DNA of 64,000 nucleotides, taken from contig CAWBOY010000004.1 of assembly GCA_963790585.1 (NCBI GenBank), positions 620,001-684,000 on the forward strand, read 5' to 3'. The position numbers and the translations under genes are program-made. The stretch comes from CAWBOY01 sp963790585 (GTDB lineage Bacteria > Planctomycetota > Planctomycetia > Gemmatales > Gemmataceae). The first letter of the stretch is position 1; every line of letters starts with the position of its first letter. The notes beneath the pieces are model-generated. The model did no database searches, had not been told where the DNA came from, and saw only the letters and a list, made by a program, of their open reading frames with translations. Shown one piece after another: positions 28,462-38,359 of the stretch.

Positions 28462-29662
28462 ATGAAATACGCCATCGTCATCCCCGACGGCTGCGCGGAC
28501 GAGCCGCAGGAGTCGCTCGGGGGCAAGACGCCGTTGCAGGCGGCTCATCTCCCCAATATGGACCGAATCGCCCGCATGGGCGTCGTCGGCCGAGCGGACA
28601 ACGTGCCGCAGCCTTTGACGCCGGCCAGCGACGTGGCGACGCTGTCGCTCTTCGGCTATGACCCGCTAAAGGTGTATACCGGGCGCGCCCCTTTGGAGGC
28701 CGTGGCAATGGGGGTTCGCCTTGGCCCGGGCGATTGGGCGGTGCGCTGCAATCTGGTGACGGTCCAAGCTGGTCTGATGCGCGACTTCACCGCCGGCCAT
28801 ATCAGCAACGACGAGGGTAAGAAGCTGATCGCGGCCTTGCAAAAGAAGCTCGGCGGCCCATTTTCGATGCCGGCGCCGATCGCCGCGCCGCGCACGATCG
28901 AGTTTCATCCGGGCGTGAGCTATCGCAACCTGCTCGTGCTCCGCGACATTCCCGAAACATTGGAACCGCTCGACACGAAGACGCAACCGCCGCATGACAT
29001 TCCGGATAAGCCGATCGCCGATTATCTGCCGAAGGGTTGGGCTGCGAACGTGTTTATCCCGCTGATGGAGTCGAGCCGAGCCGTCATCGCAGAGTCCGCG
29101 AGCAAGGCGACGCAGATTTGGCTCTGGGGCCAGGGCCGTGCGCCGCGCCTAGAGTCATTTCATGCCGTCTACGGCAAACGCGGCGCGATCATCAGCGCGG
29201 TCGATCTCGTTCGCGGCGTAGGCGTGCTCATCGGCTGGGATCGCATCGATGTGCCAACCGCGACCGGCTACCTCGACACCGACTACGCCGCCAAGGGCCG
29301 CGCCGGTGTCGCCGCCTTGAATAATCACGATCTCGTTTGTGTCCATGTCGAAGCGCCTGACGAAGCCTCGCATGAAGGTCGAGCTGATGAAAAAGTGAAG
29401 GCTCTGGAGCGAATCGACGAGCATATCGTCGGCCCGTTGCTCGCGGCCCTGCCGACCCACGGCGACTGGCGGATTGTGGTCTCGCCCGACCATCGCACCA
29501 CGCTGCGGACCAAGGCTCACGCCTATGGCATGGTCCCGTTCGCAATGGCGGGCACGCTCGTCAAATCGGGCGGGCAGGCGACGTATGACGAAGTTGTAGC
29601 GGAGCAGAGCCCCCTGGTGTTTGACCAGGGGTATCGAACTGATGACTCGATTTTTGAACTGA
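28462..29662 (+). CDS. apgM: 2,3-bisphosphoglycerate-independent phosphoglycerate mutase (archaeal/ApgM type)
   Basis: About 400 residues of the alkaline-phosphatase superfamily type that interconverts 3- and 2-phosphoglycerate. The N-terminus holds the metal Asp and its context (YAIVIPDGCADEP), the nucleophile Ser region is in LTPASDVATLSLFGYDP (near Ser55), and the metal His/Asp cluster appears in CVHVEAPDEASHEGRAD and VVSPDHRTTLRTKAHAYGMV. As printed, the frame runs on to 29892. Removing one A near 29637 instead gives GYRLMTRFLN and a stop at 29662, the normal end for this family and just short of the convergent lipoprotein gene. Confidence 0.85.
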
Positions 29663-29665
29663 GAT

Positions 29666-29944
29666 TTACCGGCCGGTCTCGCGCGGCAATTGCATCGTCA
29701 CCGAAGACGAAGCTTCGACTGGGTTCGCCGCAAGCGCGCTGTCCGGTCCCGGTAGCATCGCGGGCGGATCGAGGCGGGCTGTTTGCTTCGAGTCGGGCGT
29801 GCTCGGTTTACCCGCGACCGCTCGCTTGCTCCACAGCAGCGGATCCGGCGGCGGCTTTTGTTGAGCAACGCTGTGAGTGCAACCAGCGATAGAGCAGCAT
29901 AGGATCAAGTAGGTGAAACGGAGCCGAAGAGGGCTGTAGCGCAT
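29666..29944 (-). CDS. Small lipoprotein
   Basis: ATG 29944 is preferred over the earlier one at 29992, because CGAGGAG is upstream and it yields MRYSPLRLRFTYLILCCSIA, then GC, a clear lipobox with acylated Cys at residue 22. The mature part is about 70 residues, rich in Pro and Lys (KPPPDPLLWSKRAVAGK), without a recognised domain. It is convergent with apgM, the stops being only a few bases apart. Confidence 0.6.
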   Translation of the reverse strand: MRYSPLRLRFTYLILCCSIAGCTHSVAQQKPPPDPLLWSKRAVAGKPSTPDSKQTARLDPPAMLPGPDSALAANPVEASSSVTMQLPRETGR

Positions 29945-30105
29945 CGATTCTCCTCGCTCTTCACGAAGGCGGGCGTTTCTCTGTCGTGGCAAACCTACCT
30001 CATCTTTTTGCGATCGGCGCTCGCGTCCGGGGTACTTGAGCGATTAGCCCGTCATTCTTCACTAGCGCGAACGGCGGAGTCGGTACAATCGGTATCTTCC
30101 GTCTT

Positions 30106-30184
30106 GGCGAGCCGGGAGCGTCAGCTCCCGGAGCGCCTTACACTCGCTCAGACTTTCTCCGGGAGCTGACGCTCCCGGCTCGCC
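30106..30184. repeat. Inverted repeat of the GAGCCGGGAGCGTCAGC family
   Basis: Near-perfect 28-bp arms surround a loop of about 23 bases in the 335-base gap between the lipoprotein and the TPR gene, a gap that otherwise shows no gene. The outer arm sequence GAGCCGGGAGCGTCAGC recurs in the repeat at 59992-60064. It could stop transcription in either direction or be a non-autonomous palindrome. Confidence 0.8.
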
Positions 30185-30279
30185 AACAGTACAGCGCCGC
30201 GCCTTTCGTTTCGGATTGACCCCCTTATCCCAGGCTCCTATCATGGCGCACGTTGCAAATGCTCAGGGAGAGACCGGCA

Positions 30280-31130
30280 ATGGCGGATGAAATCAAGAAG
30301 GCCGACGCGAATAGCATTCACTCCGCTCCCCACGCGCGGGGGCCCGTCCGCACGCAAACACCGCGCTCCAAGAACATCCGCATCACCCGCACCATCCGGA
30401 GCAGTCGCTGTCCGAGCGCTTCCGCGACTTCGTTAAGCCAATACAGAATGGCCTGTCGCGGAACATGGTCATCGCCCTCGGCGTGATCGCGCTGGCGGTC
30501 GTTCTGTTCTTCGTCTGGAGCTACTTCGCCCGGCAAGCAGCCAATCGCAATGCCGAGACCTGGTTCCGCTGGGAACGCGAGACCGATCTGACGGCGTCGG
30601 ATCTCGCCGCGTTTGCCCGCGAAGATACAGGCATCGAGTCGGTGGCGGCGCGCGACCGTCGCACCCGCGCTCAAATCGGTGCCCTGGAGCGGCTCGCCGA
30701 GCAGAAAAAGGGTTCGATGCAAGCCCGCTTGGCCCGCTTTCAGATCGCCCGCGTCTACCTCGCCCAGGGCCTGCGCGACTTCGCATCCAAACAGCCCATT
30801 TCGTTTGCGATGGGGGAGACCAAGACTTTCCACGACATGGCAGTGGAAAAATTGACCAAAGCCGTCAACCTCTATCAAGAACTCGTCAAGGAATCGTCCG
30901 ACGTGCCCCTGCTCGCCCAGGAAGCGTTGCTCAACAGCGGCAAAGCCTACGAGGCGCTCGGTGACTACGCTCAAGCCAAGGATAAATACAATGCCCTCAT
31001 CAAGGCATATCCCAAGAGCCCATTCGCCAAGGAAGACGCGGCTGCCGGCTTGAAGCGAGTCGAAGATCTCAAGTTCAAAGCGGACTTCGACGAGCTGGCA
31101 AAGTTCGATAAGAAACCGGGTACACCCTAA
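30280..31130 (+). CDS. Membrane-anchored TPR protein, one frameshift in a G-run
   Basis: ATG 30280 begins MADEIKKADANSIHSAPHA. The G5 run near 30330 needs one more G to reach the downstream frame, which reads NTALQEHPHHPHHPEQSLSE and then RDFVKPIQNGLSRNMVIALG. A single membrane helix follows (NMVIALGVIALAVVLFFVW). The C-terminal domain has TPR-like helices (LLAQEALLNSGKAYEALGDY; YNALIKAYPKSPFAKEDAA). The architecture resembles YfgM-type anchored TPR adaptors. The rluA-type gene starts 24 bases downstream, suggesting co-transcription. Confidence 0.7.
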
Positions 31131-31154
31131 TCGATCGGTTCGCGCATTCTCCCT

Positions 31155-32162
31155 ATGGCCACTTCCGTTTTCGATCCCGAGAAGGTCGTCGAATTTACCG
31201 TCCGCTGCAAGCTCGATAAGGAGATGCGGCTGGACCAGTATCTCGTCAGCATGTTTCCGGACTATAGCCGCTCCGTCGTGCAAAAGGTCATCGAAGCCAG
31301 CGGCGTCGAGGTCAACGGCAAGCCGGGCAAGGCGAGCTATAAAGTCCGCCACGATGACGTGATCCGCGTCTATCCACCGGAGCCGACCCACCCGACTCCA
31401 GTGGCCGAGAACATTCCTTTAGAGATCCTTTTCGAGGACGAATTCCTCGCCATCGTCAACAAGCCGGCCGCGATGGTCGTCCATCCCGCGAAGGGCCATT
31501 GGTCGGGCACGCTCGTCAACGCCCTCCGTTTTCATTTCGACAAGCTCAGCGGCGTCAACGGCGACTATCGGGCCGGGATCGTCCATCGGCTCGACCGCGA
31601 CACCAGCGGCGTCATCATCGTCGCCAAGGAAGAGCAAACCCACCGCGACCTCAGCATGATGTTCGAGCAGCGCAAAGTCTTCAAGGAATATGCGGCCCTG
31701 ACGGCCGGCGTCCTCGATCGTGACAGCGACTACATCGAAGCCAAGATCGGCCATCATCCCAACGATCGCGTCAAGATGATGGTAAGCGAAGACGACGACG
31801 AAGACGCCAAGGACGCGTGCAGCTTTTACGAAGTGATCGAACGCTTTCGCGGCCATACGTTTTGCAAGGTGCAGCCGCGCACCGGCCGAACGCATCAGAT
31901 CCGCGTCCATCTGGCGAGCGTCGGCTGCCCCGTCCTGGCCGACAAGGTCTACAGCGGCCGCGACGCGATCCGGCTCTCCGATCTGGTGCCTGGGCTGGAC
32001 CCCGCCAAAGACGAGCTTCTGCTGGGCCGCCAGGCGCTGCACGCCTGGCGCTTACGACTGCGCCATCCGCGCACCGGGCTGCTGTTGCAGATCGAGGCCC
32101 CGCTCCCCGCCGAGATCGCGCGGACTCTGGAGGCGTTGCGACTGCATCGGCCCTTGCGGTGA
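31155..32162 (+). CDS. RluA-family rRNA pseudouridine synthase
   Basis: 335 residues. An S4 RNA-binding domain lies at about 15-80 (MRLDQYLVSMFPDYSRSVVQ; VEVNGKPGKASYKVRHDDVI). The synthase domain carries the RluA signature with catalytic Asp, GIVHRLDRDTSGVIIVAK, at about 138-155, plus QPRTGRTHQIRVHLASVGCP near 240. It isomerises uridines in rRNA; the RluD type is the closest pattern because of the S4 domain, but target positions cannot be read from sequence. It sits between the TPR gene and an aminotransferase with short gaps. The frame is intact. Confidence 0.88.
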   Translation: MATSVFDPEKVVEFTVRCKLDKEMRLDQYLVSMFPDYSRSVVQKVIEASGVEVNGKPGKASYKVRHDDVIRVYPPEPTHPTPVAENIPLEILFEDEFLAIVNKPAAMVVHPAKGHWSGTLVNALRFHFDKLSGVNGDYRAGIVHRLDRDTSGVIIVAKEEQTHRDLSMMFEQRKVFKEYAALTAGVLDRDSDYIEAKIGHHPNDRVKMMVSEDDDEDAKDACSFYEVIERFRGHTFCKVQPRTGRTHQIRVHLASVGCPVLADKVYSGRDAIRLSDLVPGLDPAKDELLLGRQALHAWRLRLRHPRTGLLLQIEAPLPAEIARTLEALRLHRPLR

Positions 32163-32187
32163 ATTGATTTCTGGAAAGAGAGACCTC

Positions 32188-33304
32188 ATGCCAACTTCCG
32201 TCGTTGACCGCTGGCTCTCCAACCGCGCCCTCAGCATGCAGGCTTCCGGCATACGCAAAATCTTCGAGCTGGCTCGCACCATCCCCAATCCGGTCAACCT
32301 CAGCATAGGCCAACCCGATTTCGACGTGCCCGATGCAGTCAAAGCCGCCGCACACACGGCCATCGATAAAGGCTACAACGGCTATACGATGACGTATGGC
32401 CTGCCCGAGCTGCGCAACAAAATTCGGGATGATCTCCTAAAGAAGCACACCCATCCTGACCGCGACGTCATTATCACCAGCGGCACCAGCGGCGCTATCT
32501 TTCTCGCTCTTTCCTGCGTCGTCAATCCGGGCGATGAAGTCATACTCTTTGACCCCTATTTCGCGCTTTATAACAACCTCATAACGCTCGTCGGCGGCGT
32601 CACGGTGCCAATCGACACGTACCCTGATTTCGACATCGACGTCGACCGCGTTCGCGCTGCGATCACGCCGCGAACAAAGGTCATCCTCGTCAATAGCCCC
32701 TCCAATCCGACGGGACGCATCTACGCGCGAGCGGATGCGCGACCTCGCGTTGCTCGCGGCCAAGCACGGCATCTTGCTCATCAGCGATGAGATTTACCGC
32801 GTCTTCGACTTCGACGGCCGATTCGCCAGCCCTCTCGATTTCAATGAAGACGCCATCATCATCGATGGCTTCAGCAAGTCCCACGGCATGACCGGCTGGC
32901 GCCTCGGCTTCGCTCATGGCCCGCGTCGACTAATTGACGAGATGATCAAGCTGCAGACATACACTTTCGTCTGCCCGACGAGTGTCGTGCAACACGCCGG
33001 GCTGGTCGCTTGGGATTGCGACGTGTCCGACTTCGTAACCAGTTATCGTGCCAAACGGGATCGCATTTGGGCTGGATTGAAGGACCATTACGACCTCGTC
33101 AAGCCTGACGGAGCGTTTTACGCCTTTCCCAAAGCGCCGCATGGCACTGGGACCGAGTTCGTTACCGAAGCCGTCAAGCACAAACTTCTTATGATCCCAG
33201 GTCTCACCTTCAGTAAACGCGATACGCACTTCCGCCTGAGTTACGCCGCCGACAATCAAACGCTCGACCGAGGAATTGAAATCCTGCAAAAGCTGGCCCG
33301 ATGA
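32188..33304 (+). CDS. Class I/II aminotransferase (aspartate aminotransferase-like), one frameshift
   Basis: ATG 32188 with GAAAGAGAG upstream. Fold-type I PLP enzyme, about 372 residues. Motifs: LSIGQPDFDVPDAVK near 40, YTMTYGLPELRNKI near 70, the SGTSGAIFLAL phosphate-site region, and VNSPSNPTGRIYARAD with the substrate Asn. Near 32733 two bases appear to be missing (GCGGATGCG where GCGGAGATGCG would be expected). The second frame continues MRDLALLAAKHGILLISDEI, then the PLP lysine in DGFSKSHGMTGWRLGF. The substrate is uncertain; aspartate or another alpha-amino acid is likely. Confidence 0.82.
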
Positions 33305-33466
33305 CGCCCGTCACCCCTCGGAGTAAAAGTTCCCGCCCTAAACCGCCATCTCGGCAACAAAGAGGTTGACTCAAATCAAGCGAAGGTGACAATAACAGAT
33401 GGAAGCCTGTGACGGTTATGCGGACTGTAGTGCCGCCGAACCTCCAACCGGAAAGGACCGATCTAT

Positions 33467-36034
33467 ATGACCAAAGTGATGGGGACGCGATTCCTGACGG
33501 CAACGCTCGCGCTGGCATTGCTGGCCGGCACCGTCCGTGCGGCGGAAGAGACCTCGGGACCGCGGCCTTACGTGGTTCTCATCGGCATCGACCAACCTGC
33601 CGATAAGGACGTCAAGGCGCGCCCTCACGCCGAGGACGACGCCAAAGCCCTCTATGACCTCTTCGCCAATAAAGACTATCTCGGCGCCAAAAACATCCGT
33701 CTCTTGCTCGGCAAGGAAGACGATAAACGCAAAAGCACGCCCGCGACGCGGAAAAACATCCTTGACGCGGTCCAATGGATCGCCAAGGAAGCCCGCCCCG
33801 AAGATCCCATTCTGTTCGGCTTTTTCGGCTCCAGCGCCATGATCGGCAAAGATCAGGATCGGCGCTGCTACCTCGCCAGCGACTCGACGCTCAAGGGCAA
33901 GGACAAGGATTCCGTAACCGCGTCGGAGATTGCCGACGCCTTCAAAGATCTCAAATCGAAGAAATTCTGCGGCTTCGTCGATGTCGAATTCGTCGGATTC
34001 GCCGGCAACGCCCGTAGCCTGATCGAACAGGTGCTCGACAAGGACCCGTTCAAAGAGTTCGTCGGCAGCGATGGGCCCGACAAGGCGCCATTGCCCGGCC
34101 GCCTCGTCTTCGTAAAGACCAACGGTCTCACGCTGTCGCTGAACAGCGAGAAACACGGCATCTTCGCCCAGGCGCTGCTCGATGGCCTCGCGGGCAAGGC
34201 TGACACGGAAGGATACGAGCCGGATGGCCAGGTCACGGTCGATGAACTGATCGAGTACCTCGACAAGAATATGCCCGAGCTGACAAAGAAATATGCCAAG
34301 ACCCAGGATGAAAAGGGCCAGATCCACTTTGTCCTTGGCAGCCGCGGCAATCATTATCCGCTTGTCCACAATCCAGCCGTTTGGCCGAAGGTTCAAGAAA
34401 ACCTGAAAAAGCTGGCTGAATTGACAAAGGACGGCAAGATCGACGCCAAGCTGTCCGAGGAAGGGCAGACCCTCCTGGCCCGTATGCCGCGCCTTGAAGC
34501 GCAGCGTGAACTCCGCAAAGATTACCAAAAACTGGTCGCGGGCACTGTCACCCCGGAGGCCTTTGGCACCGAGCGCAACACAATCCTCGAAGGGATGAAG
34601 CTGCGTCGCGCCGACGCTCTGACGTTCGCCCAGAAAGTCCTCGAAGCGACCCAGCTAATCAAAGAAATGTACGTCAAGGACATGAATCAGGGCGAGATGG
34701 TGGTTTCGGCGATCAAGGAAATCTATCGCCGCACCGAAGAGAAGATGCCTGCGGACGTCGAATCGAAGCTCGGCGACCCCAAGACTTTGGGCATGGCTGA
34801 GATGCTCGATCTCCTGGTAAAAGCCCGCCAGGAACTCGGCAAGCGCGAAGACCTGGGCAAGCACAAGGACATCGACATCGCCCTCTCCGGCATCACGCGC
34901 AAGCTCGATCGCTACAGCGAATACATCGACCCGGAACGCCTGGCCAAGTTCGACCAGGATATTCGCGGCCATTTCAACGGCATCGGCGCCCTCATCGGCA
35001 AGGATCTCGATAAGGACGTTTTGAAGATCGTCACGCCGATCAAAGGCAGCCCCGCTTACAAAGCCGGGATCATGGCAGGCGATCTCATCCTCAACATCAG
35101 CACCGACGTCGACGGCAAGCCGGTCGAGAAATCGACCAAGGGGATGACCGTCAGCGACGCCGTCAAAATCATTCTCGGCGAGATCAATACGCCTGTGAAG
35201 CTCACCATCGAGCGCGAAGGCAAAGACAAGCCGTTCGACATGGTGATCCGTCGCGGCCAGGTCGAGGTCGAGACCGTCATCGGCGCCAAGCGCAAGACCG
35301 ATGACAGCTGGGAATACATGATCGACCCGGAAAGCAAGATCGGCTACATCCGGCTCACGCAGTTCTCGGACAACTCGTTCCGCGACATGAGGCTGGCGAT
35401 GATGGACCTGTTGCGCCGCGGCGTCAAAGGCTTCGTCCTCGACCTGCGCTTCAATCCCGGCGGCTTGCTCGGCAGCGCCAAGGACGTGACCGATCTCTTT
35501 ATTGACGACGGCGTGATCGTCACCGTCAAGGAACGGTCACGACCCGAGATGGTCTATCGCGGCACCGTCGCCGGCAGCTTGACCGATTTTCCAATGGTCT
35601 GCCTCATCAATGGCTATAGCGCCAGCGGCAGCGAAATCGTGGCGGCTGCTCTGCAGGACCATAAGCGGGCCCTGATTATCGGCGAGCGCAGTTACGGCAA
35701 AGGCAGCGTCCAGAGCATCGAACGCTTCGACGGCGGTAAGATGAAGCTGACCACCGCGACCTACTACCGCCCCAGTGGCAAGAATATCAACAAGGCCGCG
35801 ACGACCGGTAAGGACGACGAGGAATGGGGCGTCACGCCGGATAAAGTCGTGCCCTTCTCGCCGCATCAACAAGACGACCTGGCCGAGTATCATCACGAAA
35901 TCGAGATGATTCAGCGTCCCGACAAGCGCGTCGACCCGAAGAAATTCGACGACAAGCAGTTGAACACGGCGCTCGACTATCTGCGCAACCAGATTAAGAT
36001 GGCTGCGAAAGCACCGGGCAATAAGGCCGGATGA
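33467..36034 (+). CDS. Secreted S41 carboxyl-terminal processing protease with an inactive caspase-like domain and PDZ
   Basis: 855 residues with a signal peptide (cleavage probably after VRA). Residues about 30-290 have the caspase/C14 pattern: PYVVLIGIDQPADKDVKARP, AEDDAKALYDLF, ILFGFFGSSAM. The catalytic His position is Ser122 and the Cys position in the LDACHSG-like motif is Glu174 (VDVEFVG), so this domain cannot work as a cysteine protease. Helical linker about 300-480. PDZ about 500-590 (VTPIKGSPAYKAGIMAGDLI). S41 catalytic core about 610-790 with nucleophile Ser720 (SASGSE), Asp731 and Lys745 (SYGKGSVQ), in the spacing seen in Prc/CtpA. It probably processes envelope proteins. The frame is intact. 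Confidence 0.86.
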   Translation: MTKVMGTRFLTATLALALLAGTVRAAEETSGPRPYVVLIGIDQPADKDVKARPHAEDDAKALYDLFANKDYLGAKNIRLLLGKEDDKRKSTPATRKNILDAVQWIAKEARPEDPILFGFFGSSAMIGKDQDRRCYLASDSTLKGKDKDSVTASEIADAFKDLKSKKFCGFVDVEFVGFAGNARSLIEQVLDKDPFKEFVGSDGPDKAPLPGRLVFVKTNGLTLSLNSEKHGIFAQALLDGLAGKADTEGYEPDGQVTVDELIEYLDKNMPELTKKYAKTQDEKGQIHFVLGSRGNHYPLVHNPAVWPKVQENLKKLAELTKDGKIDAKLSEEGQTLLARMPRLEAQRELRKDYQKLVAGTVTPEAFGTERNTILEGMKLRRADALTFAQKVLEATQLIKEMYVKDMNQGEMVVSAIKEIYRRTEEKMPADVESKLGDPKTLGMAEMLDLLVKARQELGKREDLGKHKDIDIALSGITRKLDRYSEYIDPERLAKFDQDIRGHFNGIGALIGKDLDKDVLKIVTPIKGSPAYKAGIMAGDLILNISTDVDGKPVEKSTKGMTVSDAVKIILGEINTPVKLTIEREGKDKPFDMVIRRGQVEVETVIGAKRKTDDSWEYMIDPESKIGYIRLTQFSDNSFRDMRLAMMDLLRRGVKGFVLDLRFNPGGLLGSAKDVTDLFIDDGVIVTVKERSRPEMVYRGTVAGSLTDFPMVCLINGYSASGSEIVAAALQDHKRALIIGERSYGKGSVQSIERFDGGKMKLTTATYYRPSGKNINKAATTGKDDEEWGVTPDKVVPFSPHQQDDLAEYHHEIEMIQRPDKRVDPKKFDDKQLNTALDYLRNQIKMAAKAPGNKAG

Positions 36035-36061
36035 CCGCTTCGGTAATTTGTATCCAGTCAG

Positions 36062-36126
36062 GCGAGCGGCGCGGCGTCAGTTTGTCGGTTATTCAGAAAC
36101 CTGCAGACTGACGCCGCGCCGCTCGC
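36062..36126. terminator. 20-bp-arm hairpin after the S41 protease gene
   Basis: Perfect arms GCGAGCGGCGCGGCGTCAGT (36062-36081) and its complement (36107-36126), loop 25 bases, 28 bases after the S41 stop. There is no clear U-run. It is very GC-rich and stable. The arm shares the GCGTCAG core with two other repeat families in the window. Confidence 0.65.
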
Positions 36127-36357
36127 ATTTTGATAAACCAATGCGATTTTCTCACTTTTCCGTTCCTTGCCGATCGTTCACGACATGACGATTACGGTCA
36201 GCGGGGATAGCCTGCCGACCCCCCTGTTTTTGAAATCCAATTTGCTTGGATTAAAGTTCCGAGGAATGATTGAACGCACGGGTGAGCCGTGCTCACTTAT
36301 TCACGTTGCTCGTCATCCGTTCCAGCGTGGAACGATCGCGACTTAGGGGAACCGTAC

Positions 36358-36723
36358 ATGAACCGGTGCCGTTGGACCTCCGTGCTAGCGCTGGCCGGGG
36401 TTGGCTTGATCAGTGGCTGCACAAACTCATGGATCGGCAATGGCCAATTAATGAGCCGTTTCCGTTGTGGCGGCTCAACTTGCGGGCCTACCGAAGGCGT
36501 GCTTACTTCAGGTTCAAGCGCTGGACCAGGCTGTTGTGAAGGCGGCCCGATGCTGGAAGACCCTGCCGCCATGGGCACTTCGCCATTTATGGCCGCGCCC
36601 GGCAACAGCGGACTGCCAATGATTGGCGCGCCAGGACTGCAGCCAGGCCAAATGGCACAACCGTTGCCCAACGATGCGCCCGCAACCACCGCTGGGCCGT
36701 CGTCGCGCGTTAAGAACCGTTAA
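36358..36723 (+). CDS. Small Gly/Pro/Met-rich lipoprotein
   Basis: The start is at 36358 with AGGGGA upstream. MNRCRWTSVLALAGVGLISG is followed by the lipobox Cys (ISGC). The mature part of about 100 residues is low in charge and rich in Gly, Pro, Ser and Met (GAPGLQPGQMAQPLPNDAPA), with several Cys near the start (RCGGSTCGP; PGCCEGG). No domain is recognised. Small lipoproteins of this composition are common in planctomycetes. The downstream inverted repeat begins 12 bases after the stop. Confidence 0.65.
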   Translation: MNRCRWTSVLALAGVGLISGCTNSWIGNGQLMSRFRCGGSTCGPTEGVLTSGSSAGPGCCEGGPMLEDPAAMGTSPFMAAPGNSGLPMIGAPGLQPGQMAQPLPNDAPATTAGPSSRVKNR

Positions 36724-36734
36724 TTCGCGTCTTC

Positions 36735-36828
36735 GTTTAGCCGCGAGCCGCTAGGCGAGCGCTGTTGGGTAGCAATTATTTCGAACGGTGCTATCCCACA
36801 GCGCTCGCCTAGCTGCTCGCGGCTAAAC
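36735..36828. repeat. Inverted repeat of the GTTTAGCCGCGAGC family
   Basis: Arms of about 34 bases with few mismatches lie between convergent gene ends (lipoprotein at 36723, ceramidase-like gene at 36839). The same arm (GTTTAGCCGCGAGC, then AGGCGAGCGCTG) recurs at 51796-51873 and, disrupted, at 58133-58344. Probable bidirectional terminator. Confidence 0.8.
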
Positions 36829-36838
36829 GTTCGATCCC

Positions 36839-38293
36839 TCATCTCCGCCCATTCATCAAATCGCGAAACGCCTCACACAGAAATGGCGCCGTGTCTGGCC
36901 CGAGGCTGTTGATCTCGCCATATTGCGCTTGTGTGCGGCCATAACAATAAGGCGGCTTTTCGTCCCATTGCCGTTTGGGAATGATGTAGCCGATCTCGTC
37001 GTTGGCCAGGCCGATTATCATGCGATGCGGCCCGCGTAGCTGCTTGTAAAGTGCCGCTTCGACGGGGGCGTCAGGATAATCCGCGCCGGCGTCGGCTGGG
37101 TCTTGCACTTTGCCTAGCACTAACTCGGGATAGATCTCGCCAGGAACACAGGCGATTTCCAATTCGCCTAGTCGCAGGTAGGCTAACTCCGTTTGTAGGC
37201 AAAAGAGCTTGGCGTCTTGTCCCAGCGGCAATTGCGCGGCCTTGCTGGGATTGCCGTCCCAAACAAAGGCTTCCCGCTTGACCACACCCATCGTCCGGGC
37301 CAGCTGATAGTACTTATTTTCGATCGGCAAATAGATGAGCCGATGCTCCTCGTCAAAGGGCCTCAAGCTCATCGGCACCGCTTTTTCCAACGCCCTTTCC
37401 GCGACTTCAGCGACCAGATGGCCATACTTTTCGGTCTTCTCGTAGGTGCCATCTTTCAACGACTGACCGTCGGGACCCTTGATGTCGACCTTGAGCGAAG
37501 TCATGAGTCCACCGACGGTGCCGGTTAAATAGACGACTGGGCAGCCTCGTTTTTCGCGCAGGTGGTTCACGGCGTAGCCGACGAAATCGGCGCTGATGAG
37601 TGTGTTTTTGCTGTCGAGCGTTTCCGGATGACAGTTCCATTGAACGACAACGCCCATGGGCCGGTCGTTGTCGAGTTCACGGAATTCGAGGGCGACCAGC
37701 TCGTCGTGTTTGACCAAAGGCAGTCGGCCGTCGTGCAATAACTCCGGAGCGAGCGCGGTGCCGAGGACCGCTCGCGCCGGCCTGCGCGTCTCGTCGGCCA
37801 TCCGAACCGAGGCTACGATCTGTTTCTCGACGCGCTGCATATACTCGGCATCGACGCCACTCTGAAAAGGCGTAGGTCCCCACAGGCCCATCGTATCTGG
37901 GCCTTCGTGGCTATGCGTGCTAGTCACCAGGACATAGCGAAAATCACGCAGCTCTTGGCGAACGCTCACAACATTGGGATAAAAGAACCCGATCACGTCG
38001 ATAGAGACAATTGCGATCTTTTTATCTTTCCTCCCGACGACGACGGTTCGCGCATGAAGACGATCGTGGATGCCGGTTGCCTTTCGATTGGAACCGAAGC
38101 CGGCCATATAGACCGGCTTAGCGCCAACGGTGGGCGTTATGTCGGCATCGCCGAAGCCAACCTCGATTTGGCTTTCGGCTTGAGGAGTTGGGGCGGTGCT
38201 GTCCGCACTTGGCATGCAGAAAAAGAACCAGAGTGCGCCACCTACGGCGAGAAGACCGACGCTGAGGAGCAGAAGGCAGAGAGGGCGCGACAT
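36839..38293 (-). CDS. Membrane-anchored neutral/alkaline ceramidase-like hydrolase
   Basis: ATG 38293 is chosen because GGAGGAG lies upstream and MSRPLCLLLLSVGLLAVGGA forms an N-terminal membrane segment. The 484-residue protein matches the N-terminal domain of neutral/alkaline ceramidases: VGFGDADITPTVGAKPVYMA near 45, then the zinc-site-like VTSTHSHEGPDTMGLWG near 125 and VVQWNCHPETLDSKNT near 225. It lacks the C-terminal beta domain of true ceramidases, and similar bacterial proteins are of unknown substrate. A role in lipid or other amide hydrolysis outside the membrane is an inference. It is in tandem with the isomerase-like gene (67 bases between). Confidence 0.78.
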   Translation of the reverse strand: MSRPLCLLLLSVGLLAVGGALWFFFCMPSADSTAPTPQAESQIEVGFGDADITPTVGAKPVYMAGFGSNRKATGIHDRLHARTVVVGRKDKKIAIVSIDVIGFFYPNVVSVRQELRDFRYVLVTSTHSHEGPDTMGLWGPTPFQSGVDAEYMQRVEKQIVASVRMADETRRPARAVLGTALAPELLHDGRLPLVKHDELVALEFRELDNDRPMGVVVQWNCHPETLDSKNTLISADFVGYAVNHLREKRGCPVVYLTGTVGGLMTSLKVDIKGPDGQSLKDGTYEKTEKYGHLVAEVAERALEKAVPMSLRPFDEEHRLIYLPIENKYYQLARTMGVVKREAFVWDGNPSKAAQLPLGQDAKLFCLQTELAYLRLGELEIACVPGEIYPELVLGKVQDPADAGADYPDAPVEAALYKQLRGPHRMIIGLANDEIGYIIPKRQWDEKPPYCYGRTQAQYGEINSLGPDTAPFLCEAFRDLMNGRR

Positions 38294-38359
38294 GGATGGT
38301 TCTCCTCCGTGAGAAAGCGAGTCTTTTGGCGCCTGCCGTGGATGAGTTAACAATTCGCT

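Noticed and set aside
29663..29892. C-terminal extension of ApgM as printed
   Set aside because: It runs antisense through a lipoprotein gene. A one-base correction gives the normal family end.
33416..34528. Minus-strand frame of 370 codons
   Set aside because: Antisense to the S41 fusion protein, which shows clear domains.
36129..36357. Sigma-54 or riboswitch signal upstream of the small lipoprotein
   Set aside because: No TGGCAC-N5-TTGC match and no recognisable conserved RNA pattern.
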